Translations under genes and position numbers: made by a program
Notes under the pieces: model-generated
The model's database searches: none
What the model was told of the DNA's origin: nothing
What the model saw: only the letters and a program-made list of their open reading frames with translations
Part shown: piece after piece, positions 25,425 through 34,010 of the stretch
How the letters are laid out: every line of letters begins with the position of its first letter
Numbering within the stretch: the first letter of the stretch is position 1
Source of the DNA: Paenibacillus sp. CF384
GTDB lineage: Bacteria > Bacillota > Bacilli > Paenibacillales > Paenibacillaceae
Direction of reading: 5' to 3'
NCBI RefSeq assembly: GCF_900106745.1
Contig: NZ_FNNV01000012.1
Span: 162,775-226,774 of the forward strand
DNA length: 64,000 bases

Positions 25425-26342
25425 ATGAGAACGATGAAGCTCGGAAGCAGCTCCCTTGAGGTGCCGGTTCTTGCTGTAGGGTGTATGCGTATTAATGGGC
25501 TGGAGAAAGCCGAAGCGGAACGATTCGTCCACACTTCGCTGGAAGCTGGGGCGAATTTCTTTGACCATGCTGATATTTATGGCGGCGGCAAATGCGAGGA
25601 AATCTTCGCGGACGCTATACATATGAACGACGACGTGCGGGAGAAAATCATCCTGCAATCCAAATGCGGTATTCGTAGTGGCATGTTCGATTTCTCGAAA
25701 GAACATATCCTTGACTCTGTAGATGCCATCTTGAAGCGTCTCAGAACAGACTACCTCGATATTCTGCTGCTGCACCGTCCGGATGCCCTTGTTGAGCCGC
25801 ATGAAGTAGCGGAAGCTTTCGATAAACTGGAGAGCTCCGGTAAGGTTCGCCATTTCGGCGTATCCAACCAGAACCCGATGCAAATTCAACTGCTTAAGAA
25901 AGTCGTGAAGCAGCCGCTTGTAGCGAACCAGCTGCAGCTGAGCATCACGAATGCCAATATGATCTCGAACGGCATCAACGTCAATATGACGGTCGATTCG
26001 TCCATCAGCCGCGACGGCAGCATTCTGGATTACTGCCGCCTGAACGACATTACGATTCAGCCATGGTCGCCATTCCAATACGGCTTCTTCGAAGGCGTAT
26101 TCCTGGGCAGCGAGAAATTCCCGGAGCTGAATAAAGTAATTGATGAAGTCGCCGCTAAATACGAAGTGAGCAACACGACGATCGCGATCGCATGGCTGCT
26201 TCGCCATCCGGCACAAATGCAGCCGGTAACGGGCACTACAAGCGTCGAGCGGATTCTCGATTGCATCAAAGCAAGCGAGATTCACCTGACACGCGAAGAA
26301 TGGTACGCCATCTACCGCGCGGCAGGCAATATTTTGCCATAA
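25425..26342 (+). CDS. Aldo/keto reductase family oxidoreductase
   Basis: The 305-residue NADPH-dependent carbonyl reductase is of the YdhF-like group. The catalytic tetrad is visible as Asp and Tyr in FFDHADIYGGG, Lys in IILQSKCGIR and His in ILLLHRPDA. The C-terminal NADP-binding segment contains IAWLLRHPAQMQPVTGTTS. The ATG at 25425 lies nine bases after AGGAGG; the ATG at 25416 abuts that site. It is downstream of the AraC gene and followed by a terminator. Confidence 0.92.
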   Translation: MRTMKLGSSSLEVPVLAVGCMRINGLEKAEAERFVHTSLEAGANFFDHADIYGGGKCEEIFADAIHMNDDVREKIILQSKCGIRSGMFDFSKEHILDSVDAILKRLRTDYLDILLLHRPDALVEPHEVAEAFDKLESSGKVRHFGVSNQNPMQIQLLKKVVKQPLVANQLQLSITNANMISNGINVNMTVDSSISRDGSILDYCRLNDITIQPWSPFQYGFFEGVFLGSEKFPELNKVIDEVAAKYEVSNTTIAIAWLLRHPAQMQPVTGTTSVERILDCIKASEIHLTREEWYAIYRAAGNILP

Positions 26343-26354
26343 GACAGAACAAAG

Positions 26355-26394
26355 GAGCTGAGAGGTCCGTTAATCGGACTTCCCGGCTCCTTCT
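26355..26394 (+). terminator. Terminator after the aldo/keto reductase gene
   Basis: GGAGC.../...GGCTCC and GGTCCG/CGGACT pair around TTAAT and are followed by TTCTTTTATT. Confidence 0.65.
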
Positions 26395-26433
26395 TTTATT
26401 ACATGTACTCCTGCTGTATGTCTTGCAACCTGC

Positions 26434-27828
26434 TTAAGCTTCAAGCGAATGCGAATTGGTATGTGGTGCATGCTCACGGCTCACAATCGCCTTCTTCGTC
26501 CAAACCCCGCTCTTCCATCTGGCCAGCATCAGCAGTCCGCGCACCCATTCGTCTACTGTGAACGAAATCCATACGCCGATTAAGCCCATCTCCAAATGAA
26601 TGCCGAGGTAGTAGGACAACGGAACGCAAATGCCCCACATGGAGCAGACGCCCATTAAGACCGGGAACTTCGCATCCCCGGCTGCGCGAAGCGAGTTGAT
26701 GACAACAATGTTGAATACCCGCCCCGGTTCCAAAATAATCGATAAGAGCAGGATACTCGCCCCGACCGCGATAACCTTGGGATCATCGGTGAACAACCCG
26801 ACCAGCTGATAGCGGAACAGCGCCGCAATGCCGACTAATACAGCTGTCAGCAGAATGCTGATCCGCAAGCTTCGCAGCAGCCGGAAGTACGCGGCCTTCT
26901 TCTCACCGGCCCCGACCATATGCCCGACTATGATTTCCGTCCCCATGCCAATCGCCATGGACAACGCCATGAAATACGCGCTGATATTGTAGACATACAC
27001 ATGGGCGCTGAGCGCCTGTTGGCCAATGAGATTGATAAAGCCCATAATCATCATCATCTGCGACTGCCAAGCCAGATGCTCACCTGCAGACGGCAGGCCG
27101 ATACCGAGTATTTTCCTCATATACTGCTTATCGAAGGAAACATAATCTCGGAGCCTGATGGGGCTCGGCGTCTTGCGATACAAGAGGATGAACAGTACGA
27201 TAAGGCCGAGAATCCGGCTTCCGATCGTCGACACGGCAGCGCCGGTCACGCCCCATTCCGGGAATCCTAAGTTCCCGAAGATCAACAGGTAGTTGCCTGC
27301 GACATGGATCAAATTCACACCGAGTGTTACATACATAACGTCCCGAGTATTGCCATTCGATCGAATAATGGACGAAACCGCGTACGACATAGCTTCGATC
27401 CATATAAATCCGCCAATCAGTTTCAAATAGGTGCTCGCTATCGCAATTTGCGAATCGTCGAGATGAAGCAGTCGCATGCCCGGTTCGCTGAACAAGACAA
27501 TGACGATGCTGACAATAACACCGAATATCAGATTCATCATGATGGCAAGCGCGGAGATGCGGCTGGCCGTTGCTTTCTGTCCCGCTCCCAAGTATTGCGT
27601 AACCGCGACACTCGTTCCAATGGCGACGAAGCCGAACATCATAATACAGAACATTATTATTTCATTGGCAAACCCGACAGCTCCCGCTACTTTATCCGAA
27701 ATTCGGCTGAGCATGAAAACATCGGCCGTTCCGAGCATCATACGCAGAACCGAGTCCACCAGAATCGGCCACGACAAGGCAAAGAGACTCAGCTTCTTCC
27801 AAGATGGTACAGTATCATTCTTTATCAA
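26434..27828 (-). CDS. MATE-family multidrug/metabolite efflux transporter
   Basis: The 464-residue protein has twelve hydrophobic segments in two similar halves and exports cationic drugs or metabolites using Na+ or H+ gradients. N-terminal family features include LSWPILVDSVLRMMLGTADVFMLS and GAVGFANEI. The start at 27828 is a TTG eight bases after AGGAGA; no suitable ATG lies upstream. It is monocistronic and convergent with the aldo/keto reductase gene. Confidence 0.9.
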   Translation of the reverse strand: MIKNDTVPSWKKLSLFALSWPILVDSVLRMMLGTADVFMLSRISDKVAGAVGFANEIIMFCIMMFGFVAIGTSVAVTQYLGAGQKATASRISALAIMMNLIFGVIVSIVIVLFSEPGMRLLHLDDSQIAIASTYLKLIGGFIWIEAMSYAVSSIIRSNGNTRDVMYVTLGVNLIHVAGNYLLIFGNLGFPEWGVTGAAVSTIGSRILGLIVLFILLYRKTPSPIRLRDYVSFDKQYMRKILGIGLPSAGEHLAWQSQMMMIMGFINLIGQQALSAHVYVYNISAYFMALSMAIGMGTEIIVGHMVGAGEKKAAYFRLLRSLRISILLTAVLVGIAALFRYQLVGLFTDDPKVIAVGASILLLSIILEPGRVFNIVVINSLRAAGDAKFPVLMGVCSMWGICVPLSYYLGIHLEMGLIGVWISFTVDEWVRGLLMLARWKSGVWTKKAIVSREHAPHTNSHSLEA

Positions 27829-27916
27829 AGGGACTATCTCCTATCACTTATTCCATTTCATCTCTCTACACCAATCGTTATTATCCCACCTCCACATGAC
27901 CCTGTCTATGTCAAAA

Positions 27917-27946
27917 GACCTCCAATCCCGTATCGAGATGGAGGTC
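27917..27946 (-). terminator. Terminator after the patatin gene
   Basis: GACCTCCA and TGGAGGTC pair with a 14-base loop that can form extra pairs; on the minus strand a TTTT run follows. Confidence 0.65.
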
Positions 27947-27979
27947 CTTCAAGCTATATCCACATCAGCACCGTTCAGC

Positions 27980-28834
27980 TTATGCCTGCATCCATGCTTC
28001 CATAACCGGCATTAAACGCTTGGCGTCTTCATAGCCTTCCTTATAGAGAGCATCCAGCTTTGCCGGGTCGCGCTCCATCCGCCCTACCGTCAGCTTCTGC
28101 TGCGGCCGAATGACGAAGAGATTGCCTTTACGCTCCTGCTCTTCAATGTAAGCCAACGTGTCGTTGTAGATCTCATGCCGGCGAAGCATGATTTTGACAA
28201 ACTCGGGGTATTTCCTATAGGCACGTCGTACGAGCCAGCCGAAACGATTGCGTGATTTGCGGTAACCCGTGTCCCGGGTCAGAACAATGACATTGCGCTT
28301 AAAGCCGTCGCTCTCCGCTTTGCGAAGCGGAATCGGGTCCGAGATCCCGCCATCCAGCAGGTTGCGGCCCTTATATTCCACGATCGGCGCGATAAAAGGA
28401 AGCGAGCTCGAAGCTCGAATGATTCTCAACAGGTCAAAGCCCGGTTCATCCCGGTTGTAGAAAATCGTCTCCCCGGTATCGCAATCGGTCGTGCCGATGA
28501 CAAACTGCTCTTGGCTCGCTTCGAAAGCTTGATAATCGAACGGAACAATGACATTCGGGAGCTCATCAAAAATAAAATCCATGCCGAACAGCTCGCCCTT
28601 GCTGAAATAATTCTTCCACGAGATATAGCGCGGGTCCGTGACCCAGCCTACATTAACTTCTCGATTGCGACCAAGCTGCCTCGATAAGTAACTTGCTGCC
28701 ATGCAGGCTCCGGCCGATACGCCTATTGTATAGGGAAAGTACATGTTCTGTTCCGTAAAATAGTCCAGCACGCCGGCCGTATAGATGCCCCGCATGCCTC
28801 CGCCTTCCAGTACTAAACCGATGGATGAATCCAT
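27980..28834 (-). CDS. Patatin-like phospholipase family protein
   Basis: The 284-residue lipid acyl hydrolase carries an oxyanion loop GLVLEGGGMRGIYTAGVL, nucleophile elbow GVSAGA and the catalytic Asp in LLDGGISDPIPL, a complete Ser-Asp dyad. The C-terminal VIRPQQKLTVGRMERDP is typical of the YjjU/RssA-like bacterial branch. No signal peptide is seen. The start follows AAAGGAG. It stands alone. Confidence 0.92.
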   Translation of the reverse strand: MDSSIGLVLEGGGMRGIYTAGVLDYFTEQNMYFPYTIGVSAGACMAASYLSRQLGRNREVNVGWVTDPRYISWKNYFSKGELFGMDFIFDELPNVIVPFDYQAFEASQEQFVIGTTDCDTGETIFYNRDEPGFDLLRIIRASSSLPFIAPIVEYKGRNLLDGGISDPIPLRKAESDGFKRNVIVLTRDTGYRKSRNRFGWLVRRAYRKYPEFVKIMLRRHEIYNDTLAYIEEQERKGNLFVIRPQQKLTVGRMERDPAKLDALYKEGYEDAKRLMPVMEAWMQA

Positions 28835-28921
28835 GACCTAACTCCTTTACCCTGAGCTTCCGTGTTCGCTACATTCATTGTACCTATCGCTTAACGGCAG
28901 AGTCAATTTTACGACAAACAA

Positions 28922-28953
28922 GAGCCGACCTGACGCGGCCGGCTTTCTTGCTT
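28922..28953 (-). terminator. Terminator-like hairpin after the HPP-like gene
   Basis: On the minus strand AGCCGGCC and GGTCGGCT flank GCGTCA and are followed by CTTGTTTG, a weak U-tail. Confidence 0.5.
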
Positions 28954-28964
28954 ATCTATGCAGT

Positions 28965-29456
28965 TCAACTTGCAATGTCTCTGGAATCGACTGCTGCAGG
29001 TTTGTTTCTGAACACCAATGATAACGGATGACCGAACTTACGCTCCAGCACCTCCGCCAAGACAAGAGAGCCCATTAAACCAAGCAGCGCAGCGCATACC
29101 GATAGCGGAATCGCCCATAGATGCGGGGAATGCGAGAAGAAAGGAATTAGGGCAACTGCAGCAATCGGCGGTGCATTCCAATTAAATCTGCGGATTAACC
29201 AAATGATAATGACAGCATTCACAAACAAGGTGATCGAGCTCGGATAGAGATAGAACAGAACCGTGCCTATTAAAGCTGATACTACAGCGCCAAAGGTAAT
29301 CTTACCCAGCTCCGACATCAGATACGTGCGAGAGAGAAACAGAAAACTAAATGCACCGATCGTCGGGAAAAACAGCGTATCCAGGAACGAAACATGCAGC
29401 GAGAGCCAGTAGAGCAGCACGACGTACAAACAAATAGCTAAAGACTTCACATTCAT
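28965..29456 (-). CDS. HPP-family integral membrane protein
   Basis: The 163-residue membrane protein has about five hydrophobic segments. The order FFPTIGAFSFLFLSR, then a central NAPPIAAVALIPFF and a C-terminal LVLAEVLERKFGHPLS, resembles HPP proteins, some of which transport nitrite in plastids and cyanobacteria. The His of the name-giving HPP motif is replaced (NAPP). The start at 29456 is used because the hydrophobic core begins there; GGAGG is 13 bases upstream, rather far. Confidence 0.6.
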   Translation of the reverse strand: MNVKSLAICLYVVLLYWLSLHVSFLDTLFFPTIGAFSFLFLSRTYLMSELGKITFGAVVSALIGTVLFYLYPSSITLFVNAVIIIWLIRRFNWNAPPIAAVALIPFFSHSPHLWAIPLSVCAALLGLMGSLVLAEVLERKFGHPLSLVFRNKPAAVDSRDIAS

Positions 29457-29612
29457 TAGGTCGTTAAGGCCTCCTAATCGTTTTACAACCTTTATTATTA
29501 TAACGACCTCTCCCGTAAAAATCACCTGAAAAATAGCCATTTAAACCTACCAGTTAACTAGGTTTTAGTGTATACTGAGGATACTGATTCAACCTACAAG
29601 GAGGGCCTTAAG

Positions 29613-30059
29613 ATGAGCAAACAACCGATTTCCCTTACTTATGAATGCGTAGACGATGTTCCTTTGCACCGCGTTCGCGGCAACCAGCTTGGTATCTTGC
29701 TTAGCATTATCATTAGTGTAAGTACGGGACAGTTGTGGATACTGGCACTTCCTCTAATCGTCCAGCTGATCAGCCGCACCTATGGCGTGAACTATAATTT
29801 ATTCGTTCGTCTATTCGCACCGCTATTCCCTGTCAGTGCTCGAACGGAGAGCCGCGAGCTGCTCCGGTTCAACAATTTGCTGGCTATCCTATTCCTCGTT
29901 ATCACATTGGCCGCCTATGCGCTCGGGATGCTGACGGCAGCCTATGTTGTGCTGGGCATGCTCACCGTAGCCGTAGTGCTCGCCCTTAGCGGGTTTTGCT
30001 TCGGCTGCTTCATGTACTTTCACTGGAAACAATATCGCTTGAGACGAAAAATATCCTAA
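29613..30059 (+). CDS. DUF4395 domain-containing membrane protein
   Basis: The 148-residue protein has four hydrophobic segments grouped in two pairs and the DUF4395 signature: an early basic V-R-G-N-Q motif and a Cys pair near the end (ALSGFCFGCFMYF). The Cys-x-x-Cys may act in redox or metal handling; some family members neighbour thioredoxin-like proteins. The start at 29613 is eight bases after AAGGAGG. Function unknown. Confidence 0.8.
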   Translation: MSKQPISLTYECVDDVPLHRVRGNQLGILLSIIISVSTGQLWILALPLIVQLISRTYGVNYNLFVRLFAPLFPVSARTESRELLRFNNLLAILFLVITLAAYALGMLTAAYVVLGMLTVAVVLALSGFCFGCFMYFHWKQYRLRRKIS

Positions 30060-30068
30060 TAAATAAGT

Positions 30069-30105
30069 CAAACAGCCCGCCCCAGTGAATGGGGCGGGCT
30101 GTTTG
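30069..30105. terminator. Bidirectional terminator
   Basis: A 15-bp perfect GC-rich stem (CAAACAGCCCGCCCC and its complement) with an AGTGAAT loop, between the convergent DUF4395 and zinc-ribbon genes. Confidence 0.85.
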
Positions 30106-30120
30106 GTCGTTGGATGAAAA

Positions 30121-30516
30121 TCATCTTCTATATTTCGATAAGAAGACATGCTCTTTCTTCTGAACGACTTTCTCGCGATCTTGCATAATGTCATCTTTCA
30201 GTTTCGAGACACATTTGACACAGAGCTTCCCGTGGCGGGTAGGCTCCGAACAAAGGTCACAGGCATCGGATAAATTCGGGTAATCAAATAATTTAAGCTT
30301 GCCCTTGCGGATATACGAGCGAATCTGCTGCACGGGAACAGAAGTCTGTTCAGCCAATTGCTCGTTGGTAAGCTGGCGGTTCCGCCTTAAAACCTGCTCA
30401 ATCGATGTAATTTGTCCATCTTCCTCGGCCGTGCATGCTGCACATAAATTACGCAGATTCTTCTGAAATACTCTTCCACAGTTGGGGCAATGCGCCACGT
30501 TTAGTTCTATAGCCAT
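30121..30516 (-). CDS. YvyF-like flagellar-operon-type protein (zinc ribbon plus helix-turn-helix)
   Basis: The 131-residue protein has an N-terminal zinc ribbon with CPNCGR and CAAC, a central helix-turn-helix-like segment (NRQLTNEQLAEQTSVPVQQIRSYIRKG) and a second Cys set (CDLC, CVKC). This layout fits the TIGR03826/YvyF family found beside flagellar and com genes in Bacillus; here it is detached from them. The start follows GTGAGG. Its biochemical role is unknown, probably DNA- or protein-binding. Confidence 0.75.
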   Translation of the reverse strand: MAIELNVAHCPNCGRVFQKNLRNLCAACTAEEDGQITSIEQVLRRNRQLTNEQLAEQTSVPVQQIRSYIRKGKLKLFDYPNLSDACDLCSEPTRHGKLCVKCVSKLKDDIMQDREKVVQKKEHVFLSKYRR

Positions 30517-30695
30517 ATCATAACCTCACTAGTATTGGTTCTTATGCCCTAATGATAGCATGGAGCATGGAAAAATTCACTAGAATTCCTAACTGGGTAT
30601 GTTGCACTTTTCCCCCTATCCAATGGCCTGAACTTCGTCTAAAATGACAGTGAACCAACTCGGACTACCATTATTTTGCAAAGGAGCGCATGTTC

Positions 30696-31697
30696 ATGAA
30701 AGTCGTAGTATTGGGTTGCGGCACAATGGGATACGTACACGCCGCCGCATTCAGCAAGATGCCCGGCGTCACGCTCGCCGCTGTGTGTGATATTGACGAA
30801 GAGCGCGCAGAACGCGTCGCTTCTTCACTTGGAACGACCTCCTATACCTCGTTCGAGGAAATGATGGATGCCGTCGATGCTGACGTCGTCTCGGTGGCTT
30901 TGCCTACTCCCTTCCACAAGGAATATGTGCTGAAGGTCGCCGCATTAGGCAAACATGTCATCTGCGAGAAACCGATCGCACCGACGGCCGAAGATGCGAA
31001 AGAAATGATCGCAGCTTGCCGCGCGCAAGGCGTGCGTCTGTTTGTCGGTCATGTTGTTCGTTTCTTCCCTGAATACGTGGATCTAAGCAAACGAATTGAA
31101 TCAGGTGCCATCGGGACTGTCGGCGTCGCCAATGCGAAGCGTATCGGCTCCCATCCAGGCGACCACTCGTCTTGGTATGCGGATAAAGAAGCCAGCGGCG
31201 GCGTAATCATGGATCTGATGATTCACGATATCGACTACATGCGCTCCCTCTTCGGAGACGTGAAATCGGTTTATGCGCTTAACCGGACGGAGCCTTCCCT
31301 TGATTATGCGCTCGTAACGCTGCGTTTCCACAATCATTCCGCCATTGTTCATCTTGAATCGCACTGGGGATATCCGGGCGCATTCACGACAGCCGTGGAT
31401 TTCGCCGGCACTTCCGGTGTTCTTCAATACGACAGTAGCAAGGCCAAGTCGCTGCAAGTTCGCCGCACGGAAGCTGCTGCTGCCGAGAAATCGGTTCAGG
31501 TGCCGCAAAGTCCATCCTATCGCGATCCGTATTTCATCGAGCTGGCTCATTTTATCGACTGTATCCGCAGCGGGGTAGAACCGATCGTGACGGCAGAAGA
31601 TGCGAAGAAAGCGGTCGAGGTTGCAAGAGCTGCTATGGAATCGGCTGCTACCGGCCAATTAATCCGATTACAATCGACTACCGGGGAGGCACGCTAA
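30696..31697 (+). CDS. Gfo/Idh/MocA family NAD(P)-dependent oxidoreductase (first of pair)
   Basis: The 333-residue enzyme has a Rossmann fold (VVVLGCGTMGYVHAAAF), the family signature CEKPIAPTAEDA with catalytic-site Lys, and HDIDYMRSLFG, including the conserved HxxD. It typically oxidises or reduces sugars, inositols or their derivatives. Start 30696 is nine bases after AAAGGAG; the ATG at 30690 is too close. One base separates it from the second oxidoreductase gene, so both are co-transcribed. Confidence 0.92.
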   Translation: MKVVVLGCGTMGYVHAAAFSKMPGVTLAAVCDIDEERAERVASSLGTTSYTSFEEMMDAVDADVVSVALPTPFHKEYVLKVAALGKHVICEKPIAPTAEDAKEMIAACRAQGVRLFVGHVVRFFPEYVDLSKRIESGAIGTVGVANAKRIGSHPGDHSSWYADKEASGGVIMDLMIHDIDYMRSLFGDVKSVYALNRTEPSLDYALVTLRFHNHSAIVHLESHWGYPGAFTTAVDFAGTSGVLQYDSSKAKSLQVRRTEAAAAEKSVQVPQSPSYRDPYFIELAHFIDCIRSGVEPIVTAEDAKKAVEVARAAMESAATGQLIRLQSTTGEAR

Positions 31698-31698
31698 T

Positions 31699-32691
31699 AT
31701 GACGACTACATCTATCTCGGTTGGCCTGCTTAGTTTCGCCCATGGTCATGCCCACAGCTACACCGGAGAGCTGCTCCGTCGTTCCGATGTGACTATCGCC
31801 GGTTTCTGGGACGATAATCAAGACCGTGCAAATTCCGTTGCCGCGCAATATGGCTTCCGCCACTACGAATCCTTGCAGGAGCTGCTTGGTGCGGGCATCG
31901 ATGCCGTCATTATCTGCTCGGAGAACGCGAAGCATGCTGATCTGACGCTTGCCGCGGCTGCAGCTAAGAAACATGTCATGTGCGAGAAACCGCTCGGCAT
32001 CTCCGTGGAAGAGATGGAGCTGATGATTCAAGCTTGCGCAGTGAACGGCGTTCAGCTAATGACCGCTTTCCCTTGCCGATACATCCCAGCTGTCGTTGAA
32101 GCGAAGAAATCGATCGATCGCGGCGATATTGGCGAGATCGTTGCCATTAAAGGGACGAACCGCGGCTCGATGCCGGGGGATTGGTTCGTTGTGCCTTCCG
32201 CATCCGGCGGCGGCGCCGTACTCGACCATACCGTCCATGTCATGGACCTGATGAACTGGTTCGTTCCATCCGACGTAGTCGATGTGTATGCAGAAGCAGC
32301 TACCCTGTTCCATCCGGAGCTCGAGGTCGAAGATGCCGGTATGGTGCATGTCCGTTTCGGCAATGGCGTAATTGCCTCCCTGGATCCAAGCTGGTCCCGC
32401 TCCCGTTCATTCCCGACATGGGGCGACGTTACGATGGAGATCATCGGTACGAATGGCGTCATCAGCATCAATTCCTTTGCGCAGAAGAATGACCTGTACA
32501 GCAATAACGAGTCGAAGGCGCAATGGCTATACTGGGGCGACGGCATGGACGCTGGTCTTGTGGACGCCTTCATCGACGCGATTCGCAGCGGCTCTGCCGT
32601 GCCGATCACCGGCGAAGACGGCTTGAAGTCGGCTCGAGTTGCGCTTGCTGCACTGGAATCAGCGAGATTGGAAGCGCCGGTTAAGCTATAG
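31699..32691 (+). CDS. Gfo/Idh/MocA family NAD(P)-dependent oxidoreductase (second of pair)
   Basis: The 330-residue paralogue has the nucleotide-binding N-terminus (VGLLSFAHGHAHSYTG) lacking the classic GxGxxG glycines, followed by the intact CEKPLGISVEE and HTVHVMDLMNW. A His-rich loop (AHGHAHSY) occupies the cofactor phosphate-loop position, which is unusual and shared with a subgroup of the family. The start follows GGGAGG. Together with its partner it probably performs consecutive redox steps on one sugar. Confidence 0.9.
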   Translation: MTTTSISVGLLSFAHGHAHSYTGELLRRSDVTIAGFWDDNQDRANSVAAQYGFRHYESLQELLGAGIDAVIICSENAKHADLTLAAAAAKKHVMCEKPLGISVEEMELMIQACAVNGVQLMTAFPCRYIPAVVEAKKSIDRGDIGEIVAIKGTNRGSMPGDWFVVPSASGGGAVLDHTVHVMDLMNWFVPSDVVDVYAEAATLFHPELEVEDAGMVHVRFGNGVIASLDPSWSRSRSFPTWGDVTMEIIGTNGVISINSFAQKNDLYSNNESKAQWLYWGDGMDAGLVDAFIDAIRSGSAVPITGEDGLKSARVALAALESARLEAPVKL

Positions 32692-32704
32692 TATTGAATG
32701 AAGG

Positions 32705-32739
32705 AACCCACAGTCTCCGCGAGGATGCTGTGGGTTTTT
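32705..32739 (+). terminator. Terminator after the oxidoreductase pair
   Basis: AACCCACAG/CTGTGGGTT stem with a 14-base loop, followed by TTT. Confidence 0.75.
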
Positions 32740-32876
32740 GAATTGTCGCGCGTGCTGATTTTTAAAACGCCCAAATAAGACCTGTGTGGTTCGTTAGAGC
32801 GGAAAGCTACATACCATGTCTAGGGGAACCACCTACGCTACGCCGCCGTTAATGAGGAAAGGATGCGAAGTCTTCT

Positions 32877-33914
32877 ATGGAATTTAAGCTCGCTGCTGTC
32901 GGGGATATTTTGATGATTGGGCCGATTCTGCGGTCTGCCAAGCAACAAGGGGACCATTACGCGTTCGAACCCCTATTCCAGAAGGTTGCTCCTTACCTCA
33001 AACAAGCGGATCTGGTCATTGGCAATCTGGAAACGCCGCTAGCCGGCAGAGAGACTGCCTATACGCGAGCGAACAACACCACAGGTTTCTCCATGTTTAA
33101 CTGCCCGGATGAGCTCGCACCAGCCCTGAAGTCCGCTGGCTTCGGCGTCTTAACGACCGCCAACAACCACTGCATGGACCGCGGCAAGAAGGGGCTGATT
33201 CGCACCCTTAATGTGCTTAACGATAACGGTCTGGCTCACACGGGCACCTATGCTTCCGACCCCGGAGCCGATAATCATATCATTGTCGAAGTGAAAGGCC
33301 TCAAAGTCGGCATCGCCAACTATTCCAAAGGAACCAACAATATCCCCCTGCCTGCCGGAGAGTCATGGCGAGTAAACACCGTTACGCCCAGCACCTACGC
33401 CAAAACAGCTGCCCACATCCGCAGACTCGCGGGACAGGTCGATGTCGTCATCGTTTGCCTGCATATCGGCAAAGAATGCCGCCATGTTCCGCTCCAGCAA
33501 TCGCGTGAGCTCGTGAATCTGCTGCTTGCGAGCGGCGCACACATTATACTCGGCCACCACCCGCATGTCCTTCAGCCGGCCTTTCATACCAAAGACGACC
33601 GCTTCGCCATCTACTCGCTTGGCAATTTTGCCTCCACCAGGCTCTACAAGAATGCTGCCACCAATTGCGGCGCGATTGCCCAACTAACCGTTGTACAAGA
33701 CGACAGCGGCAAGGTGCGCGTGAAAGAGGTCAGCTACGTGCCCACGTGGACAACGAGACTGACAACATCAAGCGGCATAAGCTACAGGGTTCTCCCGATC
33801 CCTCAAACCTTGAAGAAGCCAGAACCCGGTCAATCCGCAGCGGACCGGCAACTAATGCGCCAGGTGTGGAAGAAGATGTCCCCTCTACTGGTTGAGAAGC
33901 GCACCCTCACCTGA
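32877..33914 (+). CDS. CapA family protein (metallophosphatase-like, capsule/poly-glutamate synthesis type)
   Basis: The 345-residue protein contains the CapA-type calcineurin-like core: AAVGDILMIGP, DLVIGNLETPLAG, LTTANNHCMDRGKKG, VVIVCLHIGKE and IILGHHPHVLQP, with the metal-binding Asp, Asn and His residues. No signal peptide is visible, unlike secreted CapA. Family members work in polyglutamate export or act on wall polymers. The ATG has only AAAGGATG about 13 bases upstream. It stands alone; no capBC genes are nearby. Confidence 0.82.
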   Translation: MEFKLAAVGDILMIGPILRSAKQQGDHYAFEPLFQKVAPYLKQADLVIGNLETPLAGRETAYTRANNTTGFSMFNCPDELAPALKSAGFGVLTTANNHCMDRGKKGLIRTLNVLNDNGLAHTGTYASDPGADNHIIVEVKGLKVGIANYSKGTNNIPLPAGESWRVNTVTPSTYAKTAAHIRRLAGQVDVVIVCLHIGKECRHVPLQQSRELVNLLLASGAHIILGHHPHVLQPAFHTKDDRFAIYSLGNFASTRLYKNAATNCGAIAQLTVVQDDSGKVRVKEVSYVPTWTTRLTTSSGISYRVLPIPQTLKKPEPGQSAADRQLMRQVWKKMSPLLVEKRTLT

Positions 33915-33966
33915 ACATGAATTCCATGCGCCCCCTACCGTGACCCTCCCTCGGAGAACAACAAAA

Positions 33967-33995
33967 AAGCCGTATCCCCAAACGGGATGCGGCTT
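33967..33995 (-). terminator. Terminator of the kynurenine operon
   Basis: A perfect 12-bp AAGCCGTATCCC stem but for one mismatch, CAAAC loop, and on the minus strand a TTTTTT run. It lies 16 bases after the kynB stop. Confidence 0.8.
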
Positions 33996-34010
33996 CTATG
34001 TCTATATCAA

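Noticed and set aside
25170..26285. A 371-residue minus-strand frame opposite the AraC and aldo/keto reductase genes.
   Set aside because: It spans two well-supported genes and their gap, has no motif and no binding site.
32877..33914. A poly-gamma-glutamate capsule locus.
   Set aside because: Only a CapA-like gene is present; capB, capC and capE partners are absent.
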